Below are positions 48,147 to 61,203 of a stretch of 64,000 nt of DNA, one piece after another. Positions within the stretch are counted from its first letter, which is position 1; each line of letters opens with the position of its first letter. The notes below the pieces were generated by a model, which made no database searches, had not been told where the DNA came from, and saw only the letters and a list, made by a program, of their open reading frames with translations. Location of the stretch: positions 94,258,461 through 94,322,460 of the forward strand of contig CM031857.1 of assembly GCA_018697195.1 (NCBI GenBank). The letters are read 5' to 3'. The position numbers were made by a program, and so were the translations under genes. This DNA is from Certhia americana. Taxonomy: Eukaryota > Chordata > Aves > Passeriformes > Certhiidae.

Positions 48147-48525
48147 TGATCATCCAGTGATCATCCATTCTAGTCTAGCTTCCTGACCAATTCAGGGCTG
48201 ACCAAAAGATGAAGCATGTTGTCCAAATGCCTCTTAAACACTGACAGGCCTGGGACATGACCAGCTCTTTAAGAAGCCTGTTCCAGGGCATGACCACCCT
48301 CTCTGTAAAGAAATGCTTCCTAAAATTCAGGCTAAACCTCCCCTGGTGCAGCTTTGAGTCATTCCCCTGTGTTTGAGTCATCCACTCCTTGGATCCCAGG
48401 GAGAAGAGCTCAGCACTACGCTCTTCCCTTCCCCTCCTTCAGAATCTGCAGAGAGCACTGAGATCACCCCTCAGCCTACTAACTAGACAAGACCAAAGTC
48501 CTCAACTGCTCCTCATCATATAAAT
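48147..48525 (-). mobile_element. CR1 LINE, antisense: ORF2 C-terminus and 3' part
   Basis: On the minus strand, the stretch 48381 to 48175 is still open and reads SKLHQGRFSLNFRKHFFTER followed by PWNRLLKELV. This matches the CR1 ORF2 C-terminus (family LKLHQGRFRLDIRKHFFTER, HWNRLPREVV). Upstream on the minus strand, the block near 48480-48520 corresponds to the LFSLEKRRLRGDL region in a broken frame. The copy is 5'-truncated. The open C-terminal part suggests a younger copy than most in this window. Confidence 0.92.
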
Positions 48526-49896
48526 GAAAACAGATTTCCTTGTGCAGTATTAAAATTTTGTTTCACATGGATATCCTGCAATCATATACTACATATATAA
48601 TAAAGATGTTGAAAACAGGAGAAATATTGTATTTATTATGTATTACAAACTGTGGAACAGCTCTGAATTTATTCTAATGATAGTTATTTTTATGTTGGAA
48701 TGAATACCATTAATTTCAACAATTCACTCTACAAATTAAGTCATTTAATATATATATATTTTCCCTAAACCATGAAATGCTTAACCTTAAAAGGAAACCT
48801 GTAATAACTTACAATGATCAATCATTTGAGACTACCTTTTCAGGTTTTAAATGATCCACAAACTTTGAAATCTTGTTTAGTTCTATTTCTGCTATTAGCT
48901 ACAATGATCACTCAAGAGTTGCTATTAAATATTTAATCATAATAATGTTATTAATATCTGACTGGAATTCAGAATTGTAGGAGAAAATATCTATTATGCA
49001 GTGACATTTATGTATAAGCACTGAAGGCTAAATGTTAAGAAGGTGCTTGGTCTTTGCCTGAGTATGATTGATTATCATGTTATCACATCCTGTCTGAATT
49101 AAAAAAGTTCATGTTCTACTGCACAGAGCAAAATTTTCCATCTTTGAGATGTGTATATCATATCTATTTGCTTTAGAATTTGTCTGTGTGTACAGGTACT
49201 GTAAGCTACATATGAAGTCAAATTAAAATAATTTATCTAAATTTATGCATTTTAAGTACCCTTGCTGTAAATATATTATTTAATTTTATATTAAGATTTT
49301 TTTTCCCATATGTAAACTTCTACTAACTCCTCACGTATTTTTCATTTTTGTTGTGTACTTTAAAAATAATATTTGAATAAAGTTTAGTAGTATAATTTAA
49401 CTTGGTTTTGGATTCTTCAAACTCATTCACTTTCCCTTGTGTTTCTACTGCTTTTCCTACTGCTATAAGAATTTTAGAAACTAGAAGACAGGGTAAAAGA
49501 AAATAGTTGTTAGATTCTATTGCAAATAAATAGAAGTATAAGAGAAGGAAATGACCAGCATGCTGAATCTCTTGTTCTTAATCCAGTCCAAGAGCTTTTG
49601 TGTTATTATGGTTAAAAGGCTATAGGCCTCTTATACCAACCTGAAAGTGCAAGATCTTGAAATTTATGTGGACTTGAATTGGTCTGAAACAGTTTTACCT
49701 AGCAATGGTCTAGTAGCCATGTGACTATTACCTAGCTTATTTCACCTTAATGTCAGAAATACTTTATATAGTCTGATAAACTCAAGGAGTTGTTGCATAA
49801 CAAAGAACAGCTTGCATAACAAAGAACAGATTTTGTGTATTCTAGTGTGCAACTCTATATCAGGAAACATACATGAATGAATAATGTTTTGAGCCC
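48526..49896. other. AT-rich DNA with a small duplication
   Basis: No exon or named repeat was seen. A tandem duplication of TTGCATAACAAAGAACAG (starts 49793 and 49812, period 19) is present. Confidence 0.5.
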
Positions 49897-50940
49897 TCAA
49901 AAAAAGTAGGAAAAGACTGTCACTATGAGCCCCAAAACTACTTCCTGCAAACTCAAGATGCTTAAGACTGTCTGAGAAAATTTTTCTCTATTTTGAACAT
50001 TGATACTACTGACCTTAGGATGCAGAACCATAAACCTCTTTCTCTCCATAAACCCACTACAAACTCCTGATTCCACAATACTTGTCCAACTTAGTACCAA
50101 GGAGCCAAAACCAATCTCTGCTATGGCAAAAGAGGGTAGTTTTGCTTGATATTGCTGAAAAAGACCTGTGAGAAAACCTGTCAAACAAGAAAATAATATT
50201 ACAGGCACCAAGAAAACTGTTGACATGGGATCTTTAATAATTCAGAGCATCAAAAGCAAAGACTCAAAAAAACTCCAACAGGAAAATATGTAAAATCCTA
50301 AAGGGAAAATAAAACTACCAAAAACCCCAAGAATATCAACAACACAACAAACAAAAAGCAACACCCCCACAGAAAAAAAAACAAAACCCAAAACCCAACA
50401 AAACAGAAGTAAAAAAAAAAAACAAAAACAAACAAACCAAAAAAAAAAAACCACAAAAATCCTCCTAACAATACAAGAAGTATAGAAAGTAAAGCAAAGG
50501 ATTATCAAATTACTTGATCAGTTCAACAGTACTGGATTATTGCTAGTTATGCTAAGTAAGTATATTGTTGTAAGATTCTAGACACAAAAGCTTGCTGAAC
50601 TAGAGGACAAGGCAAGATTGTTGGAATGACTGTCCCCATTCCTGGAACAAAGAATAAAAAAGTACCAATGAAGATAAAGAGCAAGGAGGACTAGGGTAAG
50701 GACAAAAAAATCAAAGACAGGAGTCAGAAAGTATGGATTATGTTTTCAAGAATAAGGTAAAACAAACAAATAAACAAGACTCCCAAAACCCAAAATCAGA
50801 AAAGCTAAGACAAGAATAGGAGTGAAACTCTTAGAAGCACAACTGCCATCAAGTGGCTTACAGAAAAAGAAAAACCACCACCAAGTCAACAAGTGATGGA
50901 TTTTATATACAAAGAATAAACCACCAGTCAGGCTAACAGG
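49897..50940 (+). other. A-rich, strongly strand-skewed segment
   Basis: For about 1 kb the plus strand has a clear excess of A over T and, in part, C over G. It includes a low-complexity A/C stretch at about 50250-50460. The skew removes stop codons from the minus strand and creates hydrophobic ORFs (49897-50226 and 50242-50508 on the minus strand). I recognise no repeat family. An A-biased strand can mark a decayed retroelement interior, but I see no diagnostic motif. Confidence 0.5.
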
Positions 50941-53321
50941 CTGGTTCTTTGTCTCCTGACTTACTCTTGTCAGGCAACTAACTGCAGCTCAATTGCCTGG
51001 ACCTGACATGGACTGACAGCTGCCATGTTTGATGCTTCATGCTTCAGAAACCCCAAGTGATTGTTGCTACGTATTTTTATTTTACTTTCCCTTGTATTAT
51101 CTGCTTTAAAATAAATATAATCTCAGAATAAAGCTTTTTTTCCTCCTGGTTAAGACATCTAAAACATTTTTCTTCCCTGTAAATTATCTAATGCCTACCA
51201 TGGTATAAAGTCAGGACTAGGATTTTAATTCTGTCCAACCAGTTTTTGTTCTCTCCCCTCTGACTACATAGTTTTTATACAAAATACCTTGTGAAATAAA
51301 CACAAAGAAACCTCAACCAAGTGTCTTATTTAAATATTCAGTGAGCTAATGGAGTACTGAAGGCAGCAGAAGAAACTTATCAGCTAAAAGCAACTTGATG
51401 AGGGAGCCATATTTCCATGGAATGAAAGATAAAAGGGGGTAGAGAACGAGATGGTTTGTTACATTGCATTTAGTTATGGAAAAAGATTGAGTATAAAAAA
51501 GAAATGCTTTAGACTTGGAGCTCTGGAAAGTTTACAGACTGAAAAAATCATATTTATTCTTTCTTCAACTGTATAATGACTTCAGAATTGGAGGAATTTT
51601 TAAAAGTGTTGGAGAACAAATTAAACTAGAGCAGTACAAATAAAAGAGAAAAGAAGTCCAGTCCCATAAAAAAATTGCAAAATCCTTTATAGCTAGGACA
51701 TATTAGCCCCATTCCTCCATTCAGGTACAGCTAGAGTGAAAGGATAGTTTGGCAGAAATGCTGCTAAGCCTAAACAACAGCTTAATTTTTGCTGGGCTGA
51801 TCCCAAATATGGTGACTGTTAATTTTTCATAACTTTCAGGTTGAATAATTTGTTTAATCTTTTTTTTTTTTTTTTTTTTTTATCTCTATAGTCTTTTTTA
51901 AAAGAGCAAATGCAGAACTGCTGCATTTTGTAGACTAAAAATATTGACTACAATACCATGATTTACATGAAAAAAAAAAATCAAGAAAAAGTGACACCTG
52001 AGAACAGTGATCATATTCAGTAGATGTGCACACCTACAAGTATCCTCTTGCTTGTAACAAAGTAATTCTACGGGAATATCAGATGTTACTCTCTAAAATG
52101 GAAGATAACAAAAAGAATGATATCAAGATCATTCTTGTCTAGTTATTGGTACTGGCAATAATTACAAACCTCAAAAACTGACCAAATCTAGGGCCTTGCT
52201 CAAAAACTTTTGTAATAGCAAAGCCAAGGGGAGGGACCTTGTAAGTGTTCATCTGCAACTGTGGGTTCTGGAATAGGGATTTCTATTAAAAAATTCTGAA
52301 CAAAAAATTTATTTAAAATTTAGATATTTGTAAAGAGTATTATGTTAGTTTTATGGCTATAAGTTAGTATTATGGCTATAAGTTAACTTTAAAAGGCTTC
52401 ATCCAGAGTGTTTCTCTAAATGAATTGAAAAAGGGTCTGAGAAATAAATGGGAGGAGTCATCCAGAACCCAGACTCTGTCATGAAAATGAAGGTACAATA
52501 TTTATTTTCTTTAGGACATTAAAATCAATGAGCATACCTTTTGTCTTACTAGAAAAGTTTTAGGATGAAGAAAGAGCCAATATGTCTTAAAAGAGAACAA
52601 ACAAAAAAAATTTGGAAGAGGTGTGTTATAAAAATCTGTACAAGTTCTTACAGAAAGTTACACAAAAATTTTTCTATTTTTCTCCCAGAAAAATTATTAT
52701 TATTCTCCCAGTAAATTATTATTATCTGGATATCTGAAATATTACACAGAATATTTAAATTAATTAAATTACTTTTAAAAATTATGTTTTTTGGTTTTAA
52801 AATAAATTAATTGCTTTTGCCCATTTTTTTCAAGTGAAGTCAATTATTTCTAACTCCATTCCTGACTCTATATAGTTTGCTTAGTATGACTGAAACCAGG
52901 ACAGCTAAGGAGCTGATGGGAAAAAGGAGAAAACCTTGTTGTTTTCCTCTAAACTTTACTGAATTCAAAGGCCAATGAAGTCAATAGAAATCTTTCCATT
53001 ACCTACAGTGAGCTTTTGATCATGCCACAACTTTATACTTCAAAGGACAGCTCCCACTCATCCTTAAAGGTTTTTCCCTCTTTTAGGCATCATAACTTAG
53101 CTTCTCTCTATTCCTCTTTTTTTGTATTTCTTTCAGAAAATCTTGGCCCACTATTCCTTCTTCATTACAGAAGATTTTATGGAAAATCCAGCTGATACAA
53201 TTACACAAAACAAAATAACTCTATGCACAGTAAGAGGCAGACTTTACAACTTTTTGTGAGGGAGCAAAACCTATTTATAACCTGTTGAACACAAGGGACT
53301 TAAAACTTCTGTTTCTCCTGA
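50941..53321. other. AT-rich DNA, nothing recognised
   Basis: Small structures only: a poly-T run at 51861-51880, a duplicated TTATGGCTATAAGTTA block at about 52350-52385, and a duplicated CTCCCAG...ATTATTATTA block at about 52682-52726. The base 5' of the LTR ends in the target-site copy CCTGA (53317-53321). Confidence 0.5.
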
Positions 53322-54470
53322 TGTATTGGTTTTGCATGCCCTGTTTTTTACTTGTGGGAGGGCCACAGAGGTGGCCACTGTGAGAAGCTGTTGGAAGCTT
53401 CCACCATGTCCAGCAGTGCTAATCCCTGATGGCTCGGAAGATGGACATGCTGCTGGCCAAAACCAGGCCAGTGAGAGAGGTTGGTAATGCCTCTGTGATG
53501 ATATATTTAAGAAGAAAATCAAAACAAAGGACACATATTTTTTTTCTTCTAGCCAGAGAAGAGGAGGAGGAGGTGAGAACGTGTAAGGGAAACAACATGG
53601 AGACACCAAGGTCAGTGGAGAAGGAGGGGCAGGAGGTGCTCCAGGTGCTGGAGAAGAGATTCCTCTGCAGGCTGTGGTGAGACCACGGGGAAGCAGCTGT
53701 GCCCCTGCAGCCATGGGATCTGCAGCAGAGAACCACCCACACCCCATGGGGATCCACGGGGGATGCAGAGATCCACCCACAGCCCATGGGGGAGATGCCC
53801 ACACTGGAGCAGGTGGATGCCTGGAAGAAATTGTGGTCCAGTGGGATCCCCTGGTCCCAGGCTGGAGCAGCCTGTCCTTGAAGGACTGCACCCTTGAAGG
53901 ACTGTGGAAGAGTGACCCACACCGCAGCAGTTTTGGGAGGACTGTTGCCTGTGGTCAGAATTCACATCAAAGCAGGTGTGGTGTGGTTGCTGCTTGTGAG
54001 AGTGGACCCATGCCGGAGAAGTTCATGAAGAGCTGTCTCCCATGGGAGGGACCCCATGGTCTCACAGGGGAAGAACTCCTCTCCTGGAGCAGCAGCAGAA
54101 AATCTCAGTGATGAACTGATCAAATTCTCATGCCCTATTGTCCTGGTTTTGAGATCACCCCAGGACACCTGTCTCCCTTCTGTGCTGTTGGTGGGAAGGA
54201 AGGAGGGGCTGCAGGGGAGAAGGTATTTTAAGGACTTATTTTGCTTCTTATTATCCTTCTCTGATTCTCTTAGTAGTAAATTCACTTTGAAACCTTAAAG
54301 TTGACCCTGTTTTGCCCTTGATGTGTTTCTCTCAGTCCTTATCTCACTCATGAAACCTATTTTAATTTTTTTTTCTCTCTGCTGCCCAGCTGTGAACGGG
54401 GAAGGTGAGCAAACAACTCATGGGTGCCCGGCATTGGGCCAGCGTCTTGACATCTTGTCACATCATGACA
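53322..54470 (+). mobile_element. complete solo ERV LTR (ERVL-like) with 5-bp target-site duplication
   Basis: A 1149-bp GC-richer island starts TGTATTGGTTTTGCATGCCC and ends CACATCATGACA. It is flanked on both sides by CCTGA (53317-53321 and 54471-54475). TG...CA ends with a 5-bp duplication fit an ERVL-type LTR. Landmarks of a known avian LTR are GAGGTGGCCACTGTGAGAAG, ACAACATGGAGACACCAAGG, GAGGAGGGGCAGGAGGTGCT-like sequence, repeated AGGACTG..CCC units, GAGGAGGGGCTGCAGGGGAG-like sequence, AGTAGTAAATTCAC (degenerate polyadenylation signal, about 54272), CCTGTTTTGCCCTTGATG, and GGGTGCCCGGCATTGGGCCA near the end. There is no proviral interior, so it is a solo LTR. ORFs within it (53271-53891 -, 53419-53922 -, 53674-54111 +, 53962-54285 -) are by-products of its GC content. 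Confidence 0.88.
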
Positions 54471-57400
54471 CCTGAATGCCATCTTTGGTGCTTATATCCA
54501 GAAAGAGATGTTTATATATGGAAGAGACATTTGTGAATCCTACTTCACCTAGACTCAGCTACCTTTCTTTGTCTGGAATATTTTTATTGTCATTTAGAAA
54601 GAAAGTGGTACTCTTCAGGATAATTGCATAAAAAGTAGGAGATTTTGATTATCCTCCTTCTTATTTTTTATAATTAATTTTATTTATATTTTAATGAATA
54701 ATTTAATTTAACATTAAATTCATCATCATAAAGTGAAAGTATATCATCCCAGACAGATGGCTTGAAGTATGATAAGTGTTTTGTAAGTATGAAATTCTTA
54801 CAAAATAGAAGTAACTGAGAATAAGGGGAGGGAGATTTCACAATAGAAATAATATTTTTTTTAAGTCTGTCCTTGTCAATAAATGTAGTGACAATATAAT
54901 TTAATTTACTTTATGTCTGCTAAAATGAGTTACTAGAAGGTGTATACTTTATGTATATATATATATACACACATATTATATGTATATTATATGTCATTTG
55001 TGTTCAATTAAATTGAAAGCTAGATTTAGACAGAGCTATTTTAAGCACACTAGTTGGTACTGCACTGAGGCAAAGGAATAACTTAGCATAAGATGTTGCA
55101 AACAAAACTTTAAAAACCCCTTAAGAATACAGGAGAGCTTATCCAAAATGACTTTCTGCTGTACTCAGCTACTAGTTAATGCATTAGCAGCACAAATCTA
55201 TCAATTATTTTCACAGCCTTCAGAGCACACAGACAGTGTACTCTGTTTGTACTTTACAAGAGTACACTCTTAGCAAAGAGGAAAATTTATAAAAATAGAG
55301 TTCTTTCAGAAGTCTGGAACAAGTCAAATTCAGATCTTTGATGATTATGAAAGATGTGATATTTAAGTAGGACATATTGTGAAAGTAATGACTAATTAGA
55401 GTTCTTGGCACCTTTAAAACTTGAACAAGTTTAGTTTTCTGAGCCAATAGAGGCCCATTAATTTTAACAGCAAGTTTGTTTCTTTTAACTATGACAGTCT
55501 TATAAAAGGTATTTCTTTTTCACACCAAACTATTTACATCATTAAGTTATATTTATTTATGTCAGGACAGAAGCCATTATGGGAATTTTAAATGTAAAAA
55601 TCTAACTATTATTTTTTGTATCAGTTATATCTATCATTTCACCACAAGGATAAGGTTTTGGAATGACAGCATGCAATACAGTGTAGGAATAAGGGAAAAG
55701 AAGCCAACATTGGATCAGATCTCTCAGGCACATTTAGGTGTCCCTCTTACCCAACAAAGTGAATTAAGCACCTACATGCTTTTGAAGATATATCTCTTAA
55801 GAGATTGTTGTAGTTAAAAAAAAAATAACAAAAAGCATGTGTTACCAGGGAAGTGGAGAGGGAAATATTTGTCCAGAGAATATTCATTGGACTCTTATGT
55901 CAAATAAATCTAATTTTAAAAAGCAATCAATAATATTGCCAAAACTTGTGTGAATCTTGATGATTCAGAGCAAAGATAGACAAATATTTGTTAGTTTTTC
56001 TGTGCTGTTCCTTGAATTCCTTGTGGTCTGGAAAGGGCCTATGGTTTCAAGAGAAGCATGACGTGATTACCCTGATAACTGAGATGAGGAAAGGAGCAGA
56101 TGTGGAACTGCTTGTCTCTGCCTCAGTATTATGTACTGAACTGAGAAAAACAAATCTTTAGTCTACTGTCATAAATCAGTGATGTGAGGGATATCCAGCT
56201 ACAGCTTATTCTTAACTATCTGTACATAGTTACATCTTTTAGAGAAAATGTCTCTAACAAGCTATTAGCTGCACTAATTGTCTTGCAGTTGAATGAACAC
56301 ATCTTGAACAAGTCCCGCAGAAGGGAAACTTGGAAAAAATTTAAATGACCTATAGTCATTTTCTTGTCTGGAAGATGCTAGAAGTTTAGCCTCAGACTTT
56401 ATTGGCATTTGTTCCTTTGAAAAAAGTAACCTGATATCTACATTTATTACAATTTTAATAATAATAAAAAAAAAAGTCAGTTTGACTTTTTATTTTGATT
56501 TAAAAAGTCCAATATATTGACAGAAATTCTAAGTATTTCTCTACTGTGATTTTGCCCATCTAATTTAGTCTCTATTTGAAAGTCTTCACTTGAATCTTTA
56601 TGCATAGTATGCTAAATTAATTGAAATGAACTAAATTTGTGTTCATTCAAAGGAAAACGCACTTTCAGAAGGAAAAAAGCAAATAGTCTGCAAAATGTGT
56701 AAAAGATGGACAACTCAGTGGATGCAGCAGCTACAATACTGCATTCCCAAAATGTTATGCTAGAAGACTTCAAATGAAATAATCAATGAAAGTAAAAGTT
56801 CTCAAAGTTCTTGAGAAATGGTAAATCTGATTAAGAGGAAAGCGACTGGTCAGTCAATATGAGGTAATTTTGGGTCCTCAAATTGGAAAGACATTCACAC
56901 TTTTAGTTTAAAAAGTTTCTCATGCAAGGGAAACTTAGTAAATGCTGTCTTGTCCTAAATGATTCACACAGAGGAGTCCTGATAGAATAAAGAATGAACA
57001 GGCAAGGTCACTTTTTTCAGCCCTCTGAAACTGCAATTTGAATCTAACCTATCTCCTTGCTGTATAGCAAGAGTGTTATCAGTTATGAAATCACTTAATA
57101 GGAGTGCTTTACTCTTAATGACTGAGAGTTAACCAAGGCTGCTAGAGATTGTTGCAAGAGCTATATTGATTTAGAAGAATAATTGGAAGCCAATCTAGGA
57201 TTATGTGAGAGAAATAAAAGTCTCTTGAGAAAAGAGGTCTTGCAGTTGAGATCATATAATACTGGTATGAGTTTCAATTTTGTGAAAGTTCACACTCCTG
57301 CAAATTAGGCACATGTGATACAGAATTGACAGGTTTTGGAACTACAAAGGCATTTTGGATAAAGGAGAGTTATTCTTTGATGACAGTGAAGACAATGAAA

Positions 57401-60400
57401 AGAGTATAAATCCTAAGTGCTATAACAGAATAAACAATAAACCACAAGAAATACCAAAACTGGTTTTGGCAATTTAATATCTAGGAAATAAACAGGAGAT
57501 ACTACCAATCTGAAGTACTACATGATATTTCACTGTTAGCACAAAAAATATTTTACACTTTTAATGTTCATATGGAAGGAAAATTTTAGTACTGAGGGAA
57601 GGAAGAAAAAAGGTGAGAGAAAGGCTTAAAACCTTATTACTGTAGTCAGTATTCAATGTTGAAAAGCTTATACCTTGGTAAAGTCAAAACCAATTTTGTC
57701 TGAAAGCAAGATACTTCTTCTAAATGAGAATTATTTCCAAGCCAAATTCCATCTCAAAGCTCTCCATTTCATCCATTTCAGCTCTAGGGCTGCTTATAAA
57801 GAGGTTACAGGCTTCTTCCCTCTCCCTCCTGATTGGTAATACTAATAACAGATTTTCTTCACTCTCCCTGCATTTGAATATTACATACCTATTTTTACTC
57901 AGAATGTCTAAACAGCTGAACATCTGTGCAAAAAAAAAAATCTAAACTGAATGAATTTATGATTATCTATAGCTAACGACAAAAGCAGGAAACCTTGTTT
58001 CTCTTCCGGTAAGAAGTGCAAATCATCTCCCCAAAAGTTTACATTAACATTTGAAAAAAAAAGTCACATTTTTCTTTCAAATTCATTAATTGATTTTTTT
58101 TTTTTTAAATGAAGGAAAACATAAAAGAAAATGATTCAATAAAGAATAAAAGCAATTAGAAATGTATTGTGGGCGTGGAAGAGGGATTTAATTCTNNNNN
58201 NNNNNCATGAAATTTTTTCTTGATATGTTTTTCTCCTGCCATTCCCATACTCTGCTGCTCCCTAGAGCATTTCTTGTGGATATTCATTTGCTGTTCACAC
58301 TCCATGACAAGAAAAATTGCTAGGGTATGAATTTGAAAGAAGGGAAAAATATCCAGTAGGATTTTGACAAAGTGACTTATAGTGAGTCTGGACTTTGCTT
58401 ATAAGATAATGAGTTATAGCAATAAAAAAAAAAAAAAAATCTGAAAATATTTTAATGTAAATATACAAAACATTCTTTTGTTGTTTGCAATCTTCTTGTG
58501 TTTCATTTTCTCATGGCAAACTGTACTCTACAGCTGTTCTGTATCAAAGAAAAAGCTTGTTTGTTTCAGATGTTGAACAAGATTTTTCTTTAAGTTTGAG
58601 CTATTAGGTGGAGAAAACATCCTCTATTTATAGAAGGGAAAGATAAGAATTATCTGTTTATAAGATATGGATCTGACCTATATGTCTTTTAACACTACAG
58701 AAGATAACTGTATGCATTAATCTTCAGCAGTCATGCAGTTCTGATAACATGGAATGCACTCGTATATCCCCAACACTAACTAATGATCAACTGAATTAAG
58801 TTTTAAAATACCTTATAATAACATTTTTAAATGTTTATATGAAGCCAGTTGAATTGAAGTTAGAGCTCAATAGCTGTATTTTTCTATAACATCTATCAGG
58901 CAAAATGATATATCTTTAGTCAATAATTAATTCCTCCCTTAGAAAGAAACTTACTCTCAGGTAAATGCAATGTATATTTAAAAATAAGAGACAAGTTTGT
59001 GTATTCTTTAACTATATTAATAATACTCCTCCCTCAAGCCATAAGCCCACTTAACAAAATCTGATCCAGTACAAATTGAACTAGAATTGATTTTCACCCT
59101 TGCAAATTGTGCAAAAGCTAATCTGCTACCAATGTCTAAGTCAGCAAGTATGTATCCTTATAATTTAATTTTAATATACAAGTATTAACAGGATACTGAT
59201 ATTACTAATAGTAAAAACTCCATAAAACTTTAATGTAAGTGTATAAAATATTTCATTATTAAAAAAAATCAGTCTGGAAATGGAAATGGATTTCCAGTTG
59301 TAATGCAATGATTTCATCAGATTACTTAAAAACTTTGGCAAATACCTTTAGAAATGAAAATGCTTCTCACTTTATGCCATGCTGTTTGTTATCTGCATTC
59401 ATGGTAGTAAGTACTCTTTAATAAGTGTTATAAAATGAATACTATTTAATAAAACACAGAATAATATTTTTAAAGTATCAAATATAAATTAGTTAGAATG
59501 ACTACTTGAAAAATATATTTTTCTTGATCTATATACCCTTTAACATTGGAAAGACCATAAAGAAAATATTTTTAATGCACATTTTGCTCTTGCTTAAAAG
59601 TGTTCTGATGATATTTGCAAATTATAGGAAAGTAGTTCACTTAGTGTATATTTTCCAAACTATCTTTCTAGAATTATCTTTTTTTTTGAGCCTATATCTA
59701 AGGAACATATACATTGTGAAAGAATGTGGCATAAAAATCCATGATCAGATCCCTAAATATAGACATAGTAAATATCAGATGCCTGAGTATAAAAAAGTGA
59801 TTATTAACAGCAACAGAAAACACAGTTTCTCAGGGTTTTGTAACCAGGGTGCTCTCAGACTGAAGGGATGTAAAAATCACATTTTTCGCTTTCCAAGAGA
59901 CGTATTTATCATAAACCTATGAGCTATTTCTGGAGGAAGAAAGAACACATCGATCTATTTCTGCAAAGAGAATTACAGTAGGTAAAAAAAATACATCTTT
60001 TGATAAAGGAAAAGCACATGGAAAGAATTTTAAGATCTAATAGGTCAATCAAGACATGGAGAAACCAGTCTGCTGAAATGTCTCTTATTTTACATAGAAG
60101 ACCCAAATAGCAGTAATAATGCCCTTCAAATTATAGGAACAAAAGTTTGTGCTGTACAATGAAATTTAAACTTAAAGATTTAAAGTTTAATTTAAACTTT
60201 AAAGACCATTAAAATAATTTACAGTAGCAGAACCAATAAAAAAGTTCTAGCTTATGAGCTTAAAAGTAGAGGGAAAAAAACTCTAGGGGAATTAAAAAAT
60301 TTCAAAATTAGTGGAATTTAAACTATTTCATTTGAATTTTTGGGATACATTGATACTGTCTAAACATACTTTTTTTTTCTCCCTGCACAGTGGAAATTGA

Positions 60401-60875
60401 ATAAAAATGATGAGACCATCTGTTTTGAATTATGTTTACAGCATACTCAGTCATGATGAATATAAAATATTCTGAACATGAAAAAATTATTTTGTTTCCA
60501 GCTGAAAAAGTGAGTTTAAGGGGTACAGCATCTTTCATAGCTACAAGGTGTCAAGTGAGAATTTTCAAAGGCAACAAGATAAGCGCAAGGCAAGTCCTGA
60601 TAATACAGTAGGCCTGGTTTAGAGGTTAAGTACTCCATAGGTCTTCAAGATTAACAACACTCAGTGGTTAAAAAATCTATCCAAGCTGAAGCTAAAATTA
60701 CTTCCTTTTACACCTGCTTCCACTTCAAACTTCATTTAGTCAAGGCAGCCTCTACTGTTCCCTTCAAGTACTCATCCTATTTCTGAGAATAGCTTTCAAT
60801 ACAGGGGATAATGTTGAGAAATATTTGATTATAGGGATTCTCTGCAGAAGGTTGAGTCTTCAAAATATAAGAATT
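54471..60875. other. long AT-rich stretch without recognisable gene
   Basis: No exon or named repeat was recognised in 6.4 kb. TA/CA-type simple sequence lies at about 54953-54975, and poly-A or poly-T runs at 58091-58106 and 58424-58439. The longest ORF is 59506-59922 (+, 138 codons). It is Ile/Phe/Lys-rich without recognisable motif and probably arises by chance. Confidence 0.5.
58196..58205. other. assembly gap of 10 N
   Basis: Ten unknown bases in otherwise ordinary AT-rich DNA. Confidence 0.98.
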
Positions 60876-61060
60876 TCTCATGGTTTAGCCCCAGGTGGCA
60901 ACTAAGTACCATACAAATACTCATTTACTCCACCCCACACCACAAAAAAAAAATTGGGAGGAGAATAAAAAAACCAACAACTAATATCCATGGTTTGAGA
61001 TAAAGGCTTAGTTTTGATTAAGGGAAGAGTAAGAGAAATAGAAATTGTAAACGTCTTTGT
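60876..61060 (-). mobile_element. avian ERV LTR fragment, antisense
   Basis: The plus strand begins TCTCATGGTTTAGCCCCAGG followed by TGGCAACTAAGTACCAT and ACTCATTTACTCCACCCC. It then has a GAGGAGAATAAAAAAACC-like stretch and TGGTTTGAGATAAAGGCTTA. This is the 3' end of the LTR family at 21701/24111/36957 in antisense. The rest of the LTR is absent. The minus-strand ORF 60902-61090 lies almost wholly in it and is not a gene. Confidence 0.72.
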
Positions 61061-61157
61061 AAAGGAATTTTTTTTCCTTCCTTTCTGCATGTCAGAATTC
61101 TGGTCACAGTGGTAAAATAAAAATTATAAGTATAAATAGGTAATATATATATGGGAA

Positions 61158-61203
61158 TATATTTATTTATTTATGTATTTGTTTGTTTATTTATTTATTT
61201 ATA
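61158..61203. repeat. (TTTA)n microsatellite, imperfect
   Basis: About 46 bp of ATTT units interrupted by GTATTTGTTTG. Confidence 0.9.

Noticed and set aside
50242..50508. Hydrophobic 88-codon minus-strand ORF resembling a membrane protein
   Set aside because: The Phe/Leu/Val/Cys content is dictated by the A-rich plus strand. The start of the frame lies outside any recognised gene context.
53271..54285. Long overlapping ORFs on both strands (up to 206 codons) that could suggest a gene
   Set aside because: All lie in a complete ERV LTR with TG/CA ends and target-site duplication. They overlap in several frames, as expected for a GC-rich, stop-poor non-coding element.
59506..59922. 138-codon ORF
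   Set aside because: Strong Ile/Phe/Lys/Asn bias, no recognised motif and no splice context. An ORF of this length is within chance expectation for one window of this size and composition.
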